Positions 1-12,810 of a DNA stretch of 64,000 bases are shown in pieces; position 1 is the stretch's first letter, and every line of letters starts with the position of its first letter. The notes under the pieces are model-generated. The model did no database searches. It saw only the letters and a list, made by a program, of their open reading frames with translations, and was not told the DNA's origin. Source of the stretch: Sceloporus undulatus (Eukaryota > Chordata > Lepidosauria > Squamata > Phrynosomatidae). The stretch spans positions 18,828,775 to 18,892,774 of the forward strand of contig NC_056529.1 of assembly GCF_019175285.1 (NCBI RefSeq), read 5' to 3'. Position numbers and translations under genes: made by a program.

Positions 1-829
1 ATACCCATCAATATACAGCTTTCCAGTGAAGATATTTGCCCCCTGAGTGTCTCTGTTTCATCTCTTTCCCCACTCCTCTCAGACATTTTTGGATAGCTAT
101 TACCCATGCATGGAGTAAATAGAAAATTCCTAAGCCTGTTCTAAATTTAGATAAGTTGAGATGTCTCCCTTAACCCGCCTTTAAAAGGAAAGGAATTAGG
201 AATGTGTTGGTGACAAATGTTGTTTAAACTACACGCACATGCACACACACACGCACACAGCTTTATTCTCTCCAGCAGCCAGAGAAATGTACAAGAGAAG
301 TGCGGAACAGCCCTGCAAAGAGGTAGGAACCATGATCTTATCCCAGACCCTTATATAAATGGAGATAGGATCTCTAGCTTGTTGCAAAGGTGATTAGCCT
401 TCTAGTTAATAGCAAAACTTAATCTGGATCTTAGAACTGTCTGAATAGTACAAGCTTGATCTTTTTAAAAGTTCTCTGAAGCCTAACATGGATCAAAAGA
501 TATAGTAATTCCCCTTTCTTCTCTTCTATGCGCCTCTACTCTTATCTCGATTGCTTTGCTCCCAGTCATGTGGAAACTGTATTTAAATTCATGGGTCATG
601 TAAGAAATATTTAGCAGCGTGGATTGTTTGCTTTTCTCATATGCAGGCCAGACTTTTCCACTCTGAATGCCTGACCAGATCAGCTAGGCTAGACTCATAC
701 GCAGGCAGGGAATATTAGTGCCTATTAAGTACAAGATCAGAAAGTGTAAAGACATAACTCTGAATAGTAAAGTGAGGATAGTCCAAGCCATTGTATCCCC
801 TATCGCCGTGTACAGATGCAAAAGCTGAA
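1..829. other. Intergenic sequence without recognisable gene
   Basis: No coding exon or clear repeat recognised apart from a short CA-rich stretch at about 230-260. Confidence 0.5.
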
Positions 830-1135
830 CAATGAAAAAAGCTGATAGGAAGAAAACAAATTCATTTGAGATGCGGTGCTGGAGAAGAGTGCTGAGGATA
901 CTGTGGATGGCCAAGAAGACAAACAAATGGGTTCTAGAACAAATCAAGCTAAAACTCTCTTTGGAAGCCAAGATGATTAAATTGAGGCTGCCGTACTTTG
1001 GCCACATCGTGGGGGGAAATGTAGAGAAGACAATGATGCTATGAAAGGTGGAAGGCAGTAGAAAGAGACGAACCACATGCCAGATGGTTAGACTCGATCA
1101 GGGCAGACATGGCAGAGCAGTGGAGGACAGGTTCA
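830..1135 (+). mobile_element. RTE/BovB-like LINE 3' fragment
   Basis: Translation gives the C-terminal end of a non-LTR reverse transcriptase ORF: RCWRRVLRILW, VLEQIKLKLSLEAK and LPYFGHI, followed by the AGTGGAGGACAG tail. Related copies lie at 4267-4480 (minus) and 14963-15310 (plus). The assignment to RTE/BovB rests on memory of the family and is tentative. It is a short 5'-truncated fossil. Confidence 0.7.
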
Positions 1136-1145
1136 GTTCATCTTT

Positions 1146-1550
1146 GGCCTCATTCCCATTACCTTTTAAATTGGATCCTAAATCAGTTTGAACATGTCCA
1201 AATGAGCCTGGTTCCCACTTGAACTGAATCGCTGAAGCAATTCAGGGAGGGGGGCTATGCGCAAGACCCATTTAACCCACATCTTTGTGACGCTTATTTT
1301 CCCCCGCCTCTTTTTGGATAAATCAATTCAGCGCAAGTGTGAACCAGATGCAGATCGGAATTGATTTAAATTTGCTCTTTGACTGGCTGGAGTGGGTCCA
1401 TTTTGAACTGATTCATTCATGAATGTGAACCACAAGTGGGTTATTTTACAGGGGGAAAATGCAATTGGGGCAAATGTAATGTGAACCACTGTCGAATCGA
1501 TCCATCGATTCAGATCGCAAACCAATTTATTTGTAAGTGGGAATGAAGCC
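1146..1550. mobile_element. MITE-like element with terminal inverted repeats
   Basis: The ends GGCCTCATTCCC and GGGAATGAAGCC are imperfect inverted repeats about 400 bp apart, and the inside is noncoding. A related piece of the interior recurs near 29932-30000. No clean target-site duplication seen. Confidence 0.5.
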
Positions 1551-2038
1551 TATTACGGTCGTACACCAACACAGGTAAAAAGGGAATATAGAATAAAAGA
1601 AGGTAATGTTAAAAACAATGGCAAAATCAAGGTAAAAACCAGGTAAAAGCATAGATTAAAAACAGAATAGCCTCAACAGGATTTCCACCTGTTGGGAATA
1701 CAAAAGAAAAGAAGGTAATGATAAAAGCAAGGTTAAAAACACTATTTCCTTTTAAAATCTGCTGTGGCAGGGCAAGATTAGTACTAGTCTACTGTGGAGG
1801 TCATTGCCTGATGGATTTTAACTGCAGCTGCGCAGAATCTGGCAACATTATATGTTATATCTGGAATGGTGTCCGAAAGCAATACGGAAGTGTAGGATTG
1901 ACTGGTGTCTCCTTGGTGTTTATACAATAGAGAAGAGATAAGGCTGAAGTGGATGTCCCTATAATATGAGCACTGGAGTAATACATGCTCTGTTGTTTCT
2001 ATTTGGCCAGAGTCAGTGGAGGACAGGAGACCTTGGAG

Positions 2039-2196
2039 CAGGGACGTAGCCAGGATTTTAGGAAGGGGGGTCCAGACTAAGTGCCACCATTATAATGGGG
2101 CTTGGGTGCAGCGGCACAGCAGCACACACCACTCATTTTTCTAATGGAAGGGGGGGTCCGGACCCCAAGAACCCCCCCCCCTTGGCTACATCCCTG
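2039..2196. mobile_element. Short hAT-like MITE with target-site duplication
   Basis: The 158-bp element starts CAGGGACGTAGCC and ends GGCTACATCCCTG (matching inverted repeats), flanked by direct repeats CTTGGAG at 2032-2038 and 2197-2203. It is inserted inside a LINE tail of the AGTGGAGGACAG type. Confidence 0.7.
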
Positions 2197-2203
2197 CTTG
2201 GAG

Positions 2204-3120
2204 ATGTCTCAAAGCCGACCTGAGCGCAGTTAACAACAATAACAATTAAGTACTAGGGGAATTGCAATTGTACTTGGAATTGTTCTTTAGGCTAAACGCT
2301 TTTCTGGGAGCGCTTCCTTCTTCCCAGGAGCTCTTGCAGTTTTGGGAACTCAGGACAACTGAACTGATGCTGAGAGCCATTTTTGTCCCTTTACTGTTTA
2401 GCTGGGATACAGGGTCACATAACCACTGCTCCAAAAGTAATGCAACGGCACTTCTGGTTTCTCTTTTGGTAAAAATTTGGCTAGGGGTTTCTTGTGTTTG
2501 GTACGGGTTGAAGGGTGGTGGAGTAGCGGGGTTGAATCTATCCAAATGCATCATTGCTGAGGCCATTTGGAAAGGATTTAAACATTTGTGGGTGATTTTT
2601 TTTTTAGTTTAAAAAATGTCATTGGGCTTGGCTTGGGTGTCTCCTTTTCCCTTGCAACACTGTAAGTCTATATACTCCCCCAGAGTAAAGGGACTAGAAT
2701 TGCTTGCCAACATAATAAGACCCAGAAAGAAGTTCTACTGAGTTCAATGGGACTGAATCCCAAATGAACTGGAATAATCCAAACATGACATCAGAACGGT
2801 CACAAGATCCCTCCCTGTGGAGATCTGGCATTCTTTCTTTTTAAAAAACATTCAAGCATTTTGCAGAAGACCCTTTTATTTTAGGAGACATTTAGTCATT
2901 GATCATCACCCTCCAATTGCAGTTCTCTGCTTTTAATTTGGCTGCTGGGTTTTGACGTGTTTTTTATTTGGTGCTTTTACGATCCTTTTGCATTGTTCAT
3001 TTCCTTTACTCTTTTACTGTGCTTCTGTCTTCCTTGCAACTAGTGCCAGCTGGTCGTTTCCATATAAATGGAGCGGTGAATCTGTTCTGTCTTTTAGTCC
3101 AAACTTTAAAAGGTTTATCC
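2204..3120. other. Intergenic sequence, nothing recognised
   Basis: No exon, RNA gene or named repeat recognised. Confidence 0.4.
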
Positions 3121-3225
3121 AAGGTCCCTCAGTGGGTTTCCATGGCTGAGCTGGAATTTGAACCTTGGTCTCCAGAGTCATAGTCCTGTGTTCAAACCAA
3201 TGTACCACACTGGCTCCTATCAATG
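3121..3225 (-). mobile_element. MIR-like tRNA-derived SINE fragment
   Basis: The plus strand shows the reverse of a tRNA-type head (GTGGTACATTGGTTTGAACA when reverse-complemented) with a core related to the 'GGTGACCTTGGGCAAGTCAC' block of CORE-SINEs. Confidence 0.65.
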
Positions 3226-3799
3226 ATTTATACATTTGTAACTTTCCCTATGGGAATGGCTGGATGTTTTTGTCCGCTACAGAATTTCTGTGTTCAATTC
3301 AAGCTCGTGGAAATGGAGGTATGCATGGAGACGTACATTTTGCATGGAGGTGCGCATACATTATGTATTGTGTTTCACAAGCTTGCCATTTAATGCAACT
3401 GGCTGCATAGCCCAGTTAATGCCTAATGCAGCAGGGGTCCATTTGTACTCAGCCAGCATCAAAGTAATAATGCTGCAAAAGGTAACTTACCTTAAGAGAT
3501 CAATGAGAATGGGAAAGATATTCACTGCACAATCTGGGAAGATGTCACTGCAGGTGCTAAGACAAGAAAATGGATGTGGCATTTAACTCAGCAGTAGGCT
3601 CCTTCCTCTTCCCAGAGAGCAATTCCACAGTCTTGTTCAATGTGACCTCTGGGATTTTGATGCCCTCCATAGAAATTCAACAGAAAGATTTCTGTCTCCC
3701 ATTATGGATCATTGACTACAATGATGTTGTGGGTTTCTGACAGTGGCAGGCATCCTGTGGTGCTTACCGTTGCTTTCATACACATTGGGTTTATGGTAA
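3226..3799. other. Intergenic sequence, nothing recognised
   Basis: No supported exon or repeat. Confidence 0.4.
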
Positions 3800-3930
3800 G
3801 GCCCCTAATCCATATTAGCCTTCAGCAGTGTCACCCAGTGGGTTTCATGGCCAAGCAGGAATTGAACCCTGGTTTCCAGAGTCGTAGTCCAACAGTGAAA
3901 CTACTACGCAATTCTGGCTCTCTTTTTTGG
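3800..3930 (-). mobile_element. MIR-like tRNA-derived SINE fragment
   Basis: Same family as at 3121-3225: core plus degraded B and A boxes on the minus strand. Confidence 0.6.
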
Positions 3931-4266
3931 ACTACAGCTCCCAAAATACCACAATTGAGAAACTTTCAACAGCCTTGCTGCAGATGCTTCTTAATGCTCA
4001 ACATTAGATGCCCGTTACATATCCAAACCTCCATTGAGAAGTTTCCTATAGCAAACCAAATGAGACAATGTGGAGTTTCTCCCTCCTTTCTCCATCACAA
4101 TTATAACACAGCATCCCCCAATCTCTTGCCCTTGGATTCTCATCAGCCCTTGTCAATTGTTGTGGAGTCAGCTTCAATCTATAGTGACGCTATGAATGAG
4201 AGACCTCCAAAAGCTCCGGTCATCAGCTTGCAAACTCAGCACAGCTATGGCTTCTTTGAGTAAATC

Positions 4267-4480
4267 AATTTTGAATTGGAAATTCTTTTCTTATTGCTTT
4301 CCACTTTACCAAAGATGATCAACTTTTCCAGTGCAGCATGTTGTCTCATTCCGTCTCCAAAGTATGATAGCTTCACTTTAACTATCTTGGCTTCTAGGAA
4401 GAGTTCAGGCTTGATTTGCTCCAAGACCCATTCAAGTGTCTTTTTAGCAGTCCACAATATCATCAGAACTCCTCTCCAGC
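4267..4480 (-). mobile_element. RTE/BovB-like LINE fragment, antisense
   Basis: The minus strand encodes CCWRGVLMILWTAKKT, VLEQIKPELFLEAK and KLSYFGDGMRQ, homologous to the fragment at 830-1135. Confidence 0.7.
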
Positions 4481-4576
4481 AGCAATAGCATTTAGCATTT
4501 GAATTTCTATACTGCTTATCAGTGGAGTCAGCACTCTCTGAGCGGTTTACAATCTGTAAGCCAATTGCCCCCAACA
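4481..4576 (-). mobile_element. Sauria SINE 3' part, antisense
   Basis: Reverse complement of the 3' half of the adjacent SINE, including TTGGGGGCAATTGGCTTACA and the GATAAGC(A/G)GTATAGAAAT tail. Confidence 0.75.
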
Positions 4577-4577
4577 A

Positions 4578-4796
4578 GGAGCCCTGGTGGCACAGTGGTT
4601 AAATATAGCCACAAGGGTGTGAGTTCGATCCCAGGCAGGGCTCCAAGGTCCATTCAGCCTCCCATCCTTTCATAGGTTGGTAAAATGGGTAGCCAGCTTA
4701 TTGGGGGCAATTGGCTTACACATTGTAAATCACTAGGGGAGTGCTGAGTGCACTGATAAGCGGTATAGAAATGTACTTGCTATTGCTATTGCTATT
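4578..4796 (+). mobile_element. Sauria-type SINE, near full length
   Basis: Begins GGAGCCCTGGTGGCACAGTG with A box and TGAGTTCGATCC B box, then the TTGGGGGCAATTGGCTTACA body and a (TTGCTA)n tail. Squamate-specific, RTE-mobilised SINE family. Confidence 0.85.
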
Positions 4797-5280
4797 TGCT
4801 GGGTATTCGGCTGTGAGGCTATACAGACCAGTGTTATATGCTGGCCTCAGGGAAGAGTGGGGGCATGGCGTCCACACAATGCACACCCCAGTGCTGCCCT
4901 GATGCTGCCATCATGCCATGTGCCCAACTGCACAGCAGGGGGCATTACAGCGCTCCTTTGGTGCTGTGTCCAGATGATACAGTGCCAAAAAGCACACATT
5001 TTGTGGCTCCTTTTTGTGCCACGGAAATGCCAGATCCACGGCATGCAGTTGTCATGGCCCTGATCCAGTGCTGAAAGGGGCAGCAGCAGGTTGCTCTAAA
5101 GAGGTAGTCTGTTGAGCCCCTGAGTCATGTATGTAACCAAGATTCTAGACACAGGAGCTCAAGGTAGGCATGGGTATCCACTTGGCCTTTTAGGAGCATG
5201 AGGAACATGGAGCAAATCAGTTGAATTGACATTCTTGCATACCAATGGCATATATATGTTTGTCCCTGGCTTCCACTCCA
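4797..5280. other. Intergenic sequence, unclassified
   Basis: The stretch 4810-5080 has imperfect inverted ends (around CAGACCAGTGTTATATG and GATCCAGTGCTG) and could be a decayed MITE; not proven. Confidence 0.3.
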
Positions 5281-5282
5281 CC

Positions 5283-5385
5283 AAATGCATCTGAGGACGG
5301 TAGTCTATGAAAGCTCATGCTGCCAACTTCTTTCTTTCAATTAGTCTCAAAGGTGCTACAGGATCTCTCTGCAGCATGTCCTTAC
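5283..5385 (+). mobile_element. Penelope-like tail with hammerhead-like core
   Basis: Contains CTGAGGA (5291-5297) and GAAA (5309-5312) followed by the tail GTCTCAAAGGTGCTACA shared with 17506-17590, 23101-23275, 47165-47225 and 52865-52960. The Penelope assignment is from memory of the tail sequence. Confidence 0.5.
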
Positions 5386-5734
5386 ATTCAGCTTGATTCA
5401 TGATATTGACTTCATTGTACCTTCAGCATCCTCCTCTTGTTGTTGTACATCAGGCTCGAAACTCCAGAATCAAGTCTTCTGTATATCATCAACAAGGCTG
5501 CTGTGTGGACAGCTGTCTTTGCCATCTGTGGTGTATGGCTTCCAGATGGCCAAACCAAATCAGAAGAGGGACAGCCTTCATGTTGAATGGGTCCTTTAAA
5601 ATACTGCGATTAAAGCTTTCAGCTCTGTGATGTAGCTTCCCTCTCTCTGAGCTTACCCACTAATTTCCTCGTTCACTTTCCTCCAGCTACCAGATATATA
5701 TCCAAGACAGAGTAGGGATAAAGAATGGTGTGCA

Positions 5735-5932
5735 TGTCCCTTCAAGCCACCTGCCAACTTATGGCGACCCAATGAATTCCATAGGGTTTTCTTAGGCAAG
5801 TAAAACTCAAAGGTAGTTTTGCCAGTGACTTCCTCTGAAATATGGCCTACAGAACCTGTGATTCTCTGGTGGTCTCCCATCCAAGTACTAATCAGGACTC
5901 TGCTTACCTTCCCAGATCAGATGGGATCTACT
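5735..5932 (-). mobile_element. 5S-rRNA-derived SINE
   Basis: GGTCTCCCATCCAAGTACTA and CTTACCTTCCCAGATCAGAT are antisense to the internal promoter region of 5S rRNA. The left part, TTATGGCGACCCAATGAATT, is the SINE body. Confidence 0.75.
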
Positions 5933-6879
5933 GGTGAATTATTTTGGGTGTTATCCAATGCAAAGATTAGCAATAAATTTAGGACAGACCAATAAAAATA
6001 CTTTTTCTTCCCTAGCAGTGCAAATCTTCACTTCTTTTGCTTTTGTAGACAGGTATACTTCAGTTAAGGAAGTAGTTCCTGGCCTTTACTATCCCAGGTA
6101 GTTGGGATCACCTTTTCCTATGAATGTTTGGGTTCTCCAGTTGCACAGTGGTTCTAAACATTTGAGCCTCCTGATGTTTTGGTCTCGTTTATGGTGAATG
6201 GGTAAAGATTCTGGGCATCAAAGTCCCAAACATCTGGAAAACCTAAAAGTTGTGAATCTCTGTACTACAGAGCTGTGAAAGGCCTTATAGACCATCCTTC
6301 TGAGGATGGCTGCCTGTTTTCCATGTCCCATGTCCACTTTTGACCCATCTGCTAAGCATATTGCAAGAAATCGCAAAGCACCCAGGCTAAGAGGCAGCTT
6401 CCTGATGTATCAGCCTTTACTGTCATACTGGAACTAAAACAAAGCCAAACAGTTGGCTGCAGCCAAAGATTTCTAGAAAACTTCAGATTCTACAGATCAG
6501 CCATTCTCAACCCAGTTCCTTCTATCTGTGTCCGACTACAAGTCCCATCATGGGGATGGTGGGATTTGTGGTTCAGCATCACTGGGGTGCAACCCAGTTG
6601 GGGCAACACTTCACTATTAGACATTTTCAGCATTGTATGTTTGAAAGTCTCCATGCTCATTTCACCATCCAGGCACTTTAGGGCTTTATGAGAATGCCTC
6701 CTTAATGAGAGACACATGGCTTAACTCAGGCAATGTGGTGTTGCATCAGTAAGGAAGGATGGCAAGCTTAACCAGCACACATTTCATAAGAAATAAAGCC
6801 CAGTTTCATGGTAAGAACTGTTTGACAGTGAAGCAAACTGCCATTGAGGGCGATGGACTCTTCAATGTTGGCGGTCTTT
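5933..6879. other. Intergenic sequence, mostly unclassified
   Basis: A probable decayed DNA transposon lies near 6120-6290 (GGTTCTAAACATTTGAGCC); otherwise nothing recognised. Confidence 0.3.
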
Positions 6880-7070
6880 AACAAAGGCCAGTTGACCATC
6901 TTTCAGGAGTGCTATTCCACTGGGTGACCTTGGTCAAGTCACACTCTCTCAGCTTCAGAGAATAGTGGTGGCAATGGCAAAACCCTCCTGAACAAATCTT
7001 GCCAAGAAAAGCCTTGGTTTGCCTTGGGTTCTCCATAAGAAATGACTTGAAGGCAAACAAACAACAAAAA
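6880..7070 (+). mobile_element. MIR-like SINE, 3' part
   Basis: Contains CCACTGGGTGACCTTGGTCA, CACTCTCTCAGC and a GAAATGACTTGAAGGCAAAC tail ending in CAACAAAA. Confidence 0.7.
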
Positions 7071-7745
7071 TAACTTCTCCATGCTCTGTGTGTTTTTTGT
7101 ATGTATTCTTCATTGCACTGGATACACTAGCATTTCAAATTATTTTTAAAAAGTAGGTAAGAAACGGGACAGCTGTTTCAGAGAGGAATTTTGCTTTGGG
7201 AAGTTTGGGAATGCCTCTTGTCGAAGCTTGCCCTGCCTATTCCTTAGAGACCTTAATTTTTCCCCCTCCAACTTCTCTCCTTCCCCCTTTTCAGCAGCTG
7301 TCATCTGATCCTCTCTTTCTCTCTTTGACTTTGAAAAGGCCTCTCTCTCTCTGGGAGTGCCAGATGTTGAAACAAAGGTCTAAAAATAATCTTTCCATCT
7401 ATCTTTCTAGGGTGGTGGATGCCAGGGGCACAGCCTCTAAGCAGCTGCAAGACCCAAGGACCTACTTCTACTTTGGAACAAGAAACTTCTGGGACAATTG
7501 CAACAACTTGTTGGTCCCCAACGCAAGGCTTCTGCACTTTTCCAAAGAGTGGGTTTGAAATTTCCATTGGGTGGAGGCAGCAGGCAGTCTGAGCTGTACC
7601 AGAGGAGTGAACAACCCACCTCCTTTTCCCTTCCTAGGAAATCCAAAGCCGGCTTGATCTTCTACCCTTGGATTTCTTTTCTTTTTCCTTTTCTGATTTT
7701 AATTTCTTTGCTTCTCATGGTGTGAGAAGAGGTGCAGGAGCTACA
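7071..7745 (+). other. Upstream region and probable 5' UTR of WFDC1
   Basis: Pyrimidine-rich sequence without repeats just before the WFDC1 start codon. No TATA box or transcription start can be fixed by eye. Confidence 0.4.
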
Positions 7746-8061
7746 ATGGAGGGCAAACAACATGTGTGCCCCAAATTCTTGGCGGTGATGTTGTGCCTTG
7801 CGCTGCTGCTTTCCTGCCCACCTTTGGGATGGGCGAAGAGACGCTGGAGAAGGACGTCGCACCTGAAGCTGGCAGAAAAATACGATGTGAGTAGATCTGC
7901 TTTTGAGGATGGAAAGGAAAGCTAGAAGGGGAGGAGGGTATCAAATCCTAGGATGCTAAAGTGGATGATAAAGAGCTTGAGGAGGTCAGGTTTTGGACTA
8001 CAACTATTGAGGGGGGGGGGAATTCTGAGAGTTATCATCAAAAGGATTATANNNNNNNNNN

Positions 8062-8125
<64 letters not shown>

Positions 8126-8177
8126 GGTTTTGGACCATTAATTTAGATTCTGTCCCGGAACCTATTTCTAACTGTAC

Positions 8178-8223
<46 letters not shown>

Positions 8224-10145
8224 TCACCGCCCACCCATGAAACCCACAGGATGGCCCTGGGCAAGTCACACTCTCTCAGCCTCAGAGGATGGCAACGGCA
8301 AACCCCCTCTGAAGAAACTGGCCAAGAAGGCAATGGCAAGCTGAACAAATCTTGCCAAGAAATGCTCGTCTCTACATGTCTAGCTACTTGCAATCCTCTT
8401 GAGATGTTCTCCCACTTTGAAGTTCTGCCATATCTTTGATCTTTTCTGGGTTTCTTCCAGAATGGTCCACCCATATTTCTTATATACAGCTATCTGTTCT
8501 TGTACTGTATTGTGGGGAGAATTTTGTCCCACACTTTCTGCTCAATCGTATTGGAAGAAGTTATATCTTCTCTTCCTTGTCTGACCTTATCCTGAGAGGG
8601 CTGTCACCAGGTGTCACTCTGTAGGTATCTCAATTTCAAGTGTGATTTCCTGCTATTTTGGTATGGACATCCACCGAACAATGTTAGAATGCAAAACTTT
8701 AACTTCATTTTTTGCATTTCCTCCCCTGACAATTTCCAAACATTTAACCTGAAGAGTTAGGGATTGTGAGAGATGTGAAGTGGAAGAGTGACATAGGATC
8801 TCCAAGGCTGACCAGTTCCCAACCTAAGCTAAAACAAGTCCCCTGGGCAAATTAACAACTCTCTAAAGCAGAATATTATGTATGCAATATCATCTGCATA
8901 TATCTTGATTATCGCCATGTTACCTTTCTATCTCAGTTATTTTTGAGGAAGTAAATGTTTCTTGGGTGACTGTGAGGATCGGGTGAACCAGTCGGTTTTG
9001 CTTTCTTGTGCATTCAAAATGCTATGAATTTGGGTACATTCTCATCAGAGATGATCTGAAACAAAATTCTCCCCCATCCCTGAGTAAATCTGTTTCCCTT
9101 TCTCTTGGGTTTGAATGTGGTGAAGTTTAGTAAAAGAAGACTGGAAATGATTTGAAACAAAACTCTTTCCTAGCCAAAGGAATGGAAAAATTAATTCTGC
9201 TTTGTCCCACATTCAGATTAGGGAAATTCTGGTAAATTGGGATTGAGAATGAATGGAGATAATCTAGTAATGAAGAGAAATTACATTCTTACCCAGAGCA
9301 GCTTAACTTTTTAATTTTCTCCTGCATTCAAATTTTGTGATCCTTTTGTATGATCTAACTAAAAACCCATTCCAGTTTATTCAGAAAGGAGAACTATTTT
9401 CCTATAATGTACCAGGGCATAGCTTTAGAGTGATGGTGGACCACAGAGAAAGAAAAAGAGGGAAAGAAGGGTGCCGAACCTGTTAATAGAACAACACACT
9501 TCCTTCCAAAATTGTTCTGTTAGGCAGCTTTAAAATTAATCTCTCTCTTCTTAGACCAACATAAGTCACCTTGAAATCTTATCCTTTTCGTAGGTGAACC
9601 CTCTTGCCTGCCTTTTGAGCACTTCCGTTCTTAGTAACCCTAGATAGTCTCCACTCACAATGATGGGAAATGAGCTTTCAAGGAAACGGTAATTAAAAAG
9701 CGTCTTGCCTTTGGAGGCTGAAACAATACTTTTGGACTCCATCCGCTCTACAGGGCCCTTCCTCTCTTGGGACTTCAGTTCCACCCTTGGTTGCAAACCT
9801 TGGCTGCGAACCTTTTGAAACCATGAGTTCTTTAACCAGGAGGTTAAACGCTTCCCCAAGGGCAGCTTTTAACAGCTGAGGTTGGCATTTCCCTGGATTT
9901 GGGTGGATGCGGGTGCATGCTTGAGAATGGGTCAATGCAGAGCCATGCTGTTGGAAAACAGGGGGACTCAGGGGCTGGTGAAAGACGGAGACACTGGCAC
10001 AAAGGACCCTTTTACACTACTTTCTTTGTTGTATGTAGTGTATGTATGTTGTTGCTGTGTGCCTTCAGGTCATTTCCGACTTGTGGTGACCCTAAGGCGA
10101 ACTGATCCTGGGGCCTCTAGGGCAATGATAGGTAGGCATCAACTT

Positions 10146-10192
<47 letters not shown>

Positions 10193-12773
10193 TTATATCC
10201 CACCTCTCTGGTTGGATTGAGGCATAAAATACAATACAGAATACAATAAAATACCCAATATCCGTCCCTCCAACATAACAATTAAAATACCCAATTACCA
10301 GTAACAATGATAAATAATACCCAATGATAAAATAACAGAAGACAACGGGAGTCCTGGGTGTTATACACCGGGGTCCACATTAACTTTTGCTAGATCCATT
10401 TTGGCTCAGGAAGACACACTGCGTGTTTCAGGAGCCTGTCTTCTTATGTGTGTGCTGTGTGCCTTCAAGTCGTTTCTGACTCATGACAACCCTAACATGG
10501 GTTTTTCTTGGCAAGCTTTGTTCAGAGAAGGATTGCCATTGCTATCCCCTGAGGCTGAGAGAGCATGGTCTGCCCAAAGTCACCTATGGCCGAGCAAGGA
10601 ATTGACCTCTGGCCTCCAGAGTCATAGTCCAACATTCAAACCAATACACCATGCTGGCTTCCGTGTTATCGAACTCCAGTTCCATTTGTTGTGATGTGTT
10701 GTGTCATCAAGTCATTTGGTTGGTTGACGCTATTTATAATGATGCTCAGCCAAGATAAAAACAGAATTCTTCCATGCATCGCTGTGCGCATGTGTGTGAA
10801 ATCAGAAGGAAGACAAGAACAGAACAGGAGCAATGTTCATGCTAAGAGAGCACATGCCAGATGGGCACAGCGCCCAACCCCTTCAGGATATGCTCTTTTT
10901 GATCAACGTCGCTTTTGATGAAAGTTTGTTATTTCTACTTCTGCATCATCCAGGTGCTACTGAGTTGGCAAAGATATTAGGTCTCTCTTCAGTGGACAGA
11001 AAGGGAAAGGGAAAGGTGGATCCACTGGGAGATGAAATGAAGCCACTGACTCAGCTGGTGGAATCTGTTGCTGTTGAGGCTGGCAGAGCGGAAGACAGAA
11101 AGTTAGGGCTTAGAGGCTGAGATCTTACGCTTGGCATAAAATTATGCCAGTTTGCCTATGGTGGCGTTACTGGCCAGTATCTCCCAGTGAGGAAACGGAG
11201 CATAACTTTACTCTAATAGAGTTAAGTGGGGACTTAACGGTGACCCTAAAGCAGACCTATCATAGGGTTTTCTTGGCAAGATTTGTTTGTACACATGTTC
11301 AAATGCCAACTGGGGTGTTTCTGCAAAAATAAAGCAGTTTGATACCATTTTGACTGCCCCTTTTCTGTCCTACAAAATCCCTGGGATTTGTAGTTTGATG
11401 AGGCACTAGAGCTCTCTGACAGAGGGAACGATGAGTCTGGTCTAGTTCTTTTTCTTTTACACTTAGGTTTCTGGATTATTCTTTGTTGTTGTGTGCCTTC
11501 AAGTTGTTTCCAATTTACAGTGACCCTATCATGAGGCTTTCTTGGCAAGTTTCTTCCAAAGGGGTTTGCCATTGCCATCCTCTGAAGCTGAGAGAGTGTG
11601 ACTTGCCAGTGGGTTTTATATGGCCAAGCTGGGATTCGAATGCTGGTCTCCAGAGTCATAGTCCAGCACTCAAACCACTATACCACACTGCCTCTCTATT
11701 ATTATTATTATTACTCAATTATATCCTATCCTTCTCCCAATAATGGCACTCAAGATGGCTAACAACGTATTTTAAAACAATACAGATTACAAACTATATA
11801 CAAATGTATGGTAATGGTTAGCATTTAATAAGGAGGCTTTGGGCAGTTAGAACAGATTACTGAAAGGGTGCTATGCATTTGTTTGTTTTTAAATGATGGT
11901 TTTAAATTGTTTTTAAAGTTGTCCATTGTGAGTATTGCTTGCCTAAGAAAATCCTATGAAATTCATAGGGTTGCGACTAGAAGGCACACATACACACATA
12001 CTATATTTTCTGCATTGCATTCCTAGCTGCTGGCTTTGCTTCCATTTTTGCAAAGGGAAAGGGTGGGGCAAAAAGAAATCCAATAAATAAATACAATTTA
12101 AAAAACAAGTTCCTGGCTGTAGCTGCTGCTCCAGTTATAAAAATGCCACTGAAGCATTTCTGGAGTTCAGGGAACTACATAAATTTGACATCCGGATTAA
12201 AGGTGTCTCCCCTCTGCATTTATTTTCAGACTTGTCAAGAACTGAGGAATGGAGGGGAAGGGGGGGAACCCAAACCATGTGCCTTGGAACCAAAATGCAA
12301 ACCCTGAAGGAAATTTGAAACATGCATGCAAGGAAGTCGACTTGGAGCGTCTTAAGGATGTGAAATGCACATTTTCCAACATTCCTTGGAAAAAGAAATA
12401 GGGTGTGTGCAACAAGATAAAAAATACCTTCCAACTGTCCAGATTTGGCAGGGAGAGTCCCTATTAATTCTCTGTCGCCCTACTCTTTTAGCTGCTTTAT
12501 AAAATGTTCTGGTTTCTCTCTCCTCCTCCCACTTTCCCCCTTCATCCTCAGCTTACTTCAATTGATGAAAACTGAGTTAAAAGAGCAAAAATAGTTTGCA
12601 CACCATTAATTCAGCAAGAGAAAGAGAAGAGGAGGGGGTGGGATCTTGCCCTTCCCAGTAGATTCAGGCAAAAGCAAACTGCTGCAGCATCTCTTAGCTT
12701 GTCTATTCTTCATCTTTAGCATCTTTAGCATCTTTAGCCATACAAGTCCTGTTTTTTATCGCTGAAACATTGT

Positions 12774-12810
<37 letters not shown>

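Noticed and set aside
832-1044. Open frame that looks like a small gene
   Set aside because: It is the C-terminal tail of a LINE reverse-transcriptase ORF, repeated at 4267-4480 and 14963-15310.
5868-5932. 5S rRNA gene or pseudogene
   Set aside because: Only the internal promoter part is present and it is fused to a SINE body; the same fusion recurs at 15340-15433.
7961-8474. Poly-Met and poly-Ser open frames
   Set aside because: Translations of the GAT and GATA microsatellites next to the N gap.
10449-10660. tRNA genes at the tRNA-like heads of SINEs
   Set aside because: A and B boxes are present but there is no complete cloverleaf, and all copies continue into the SINE core.
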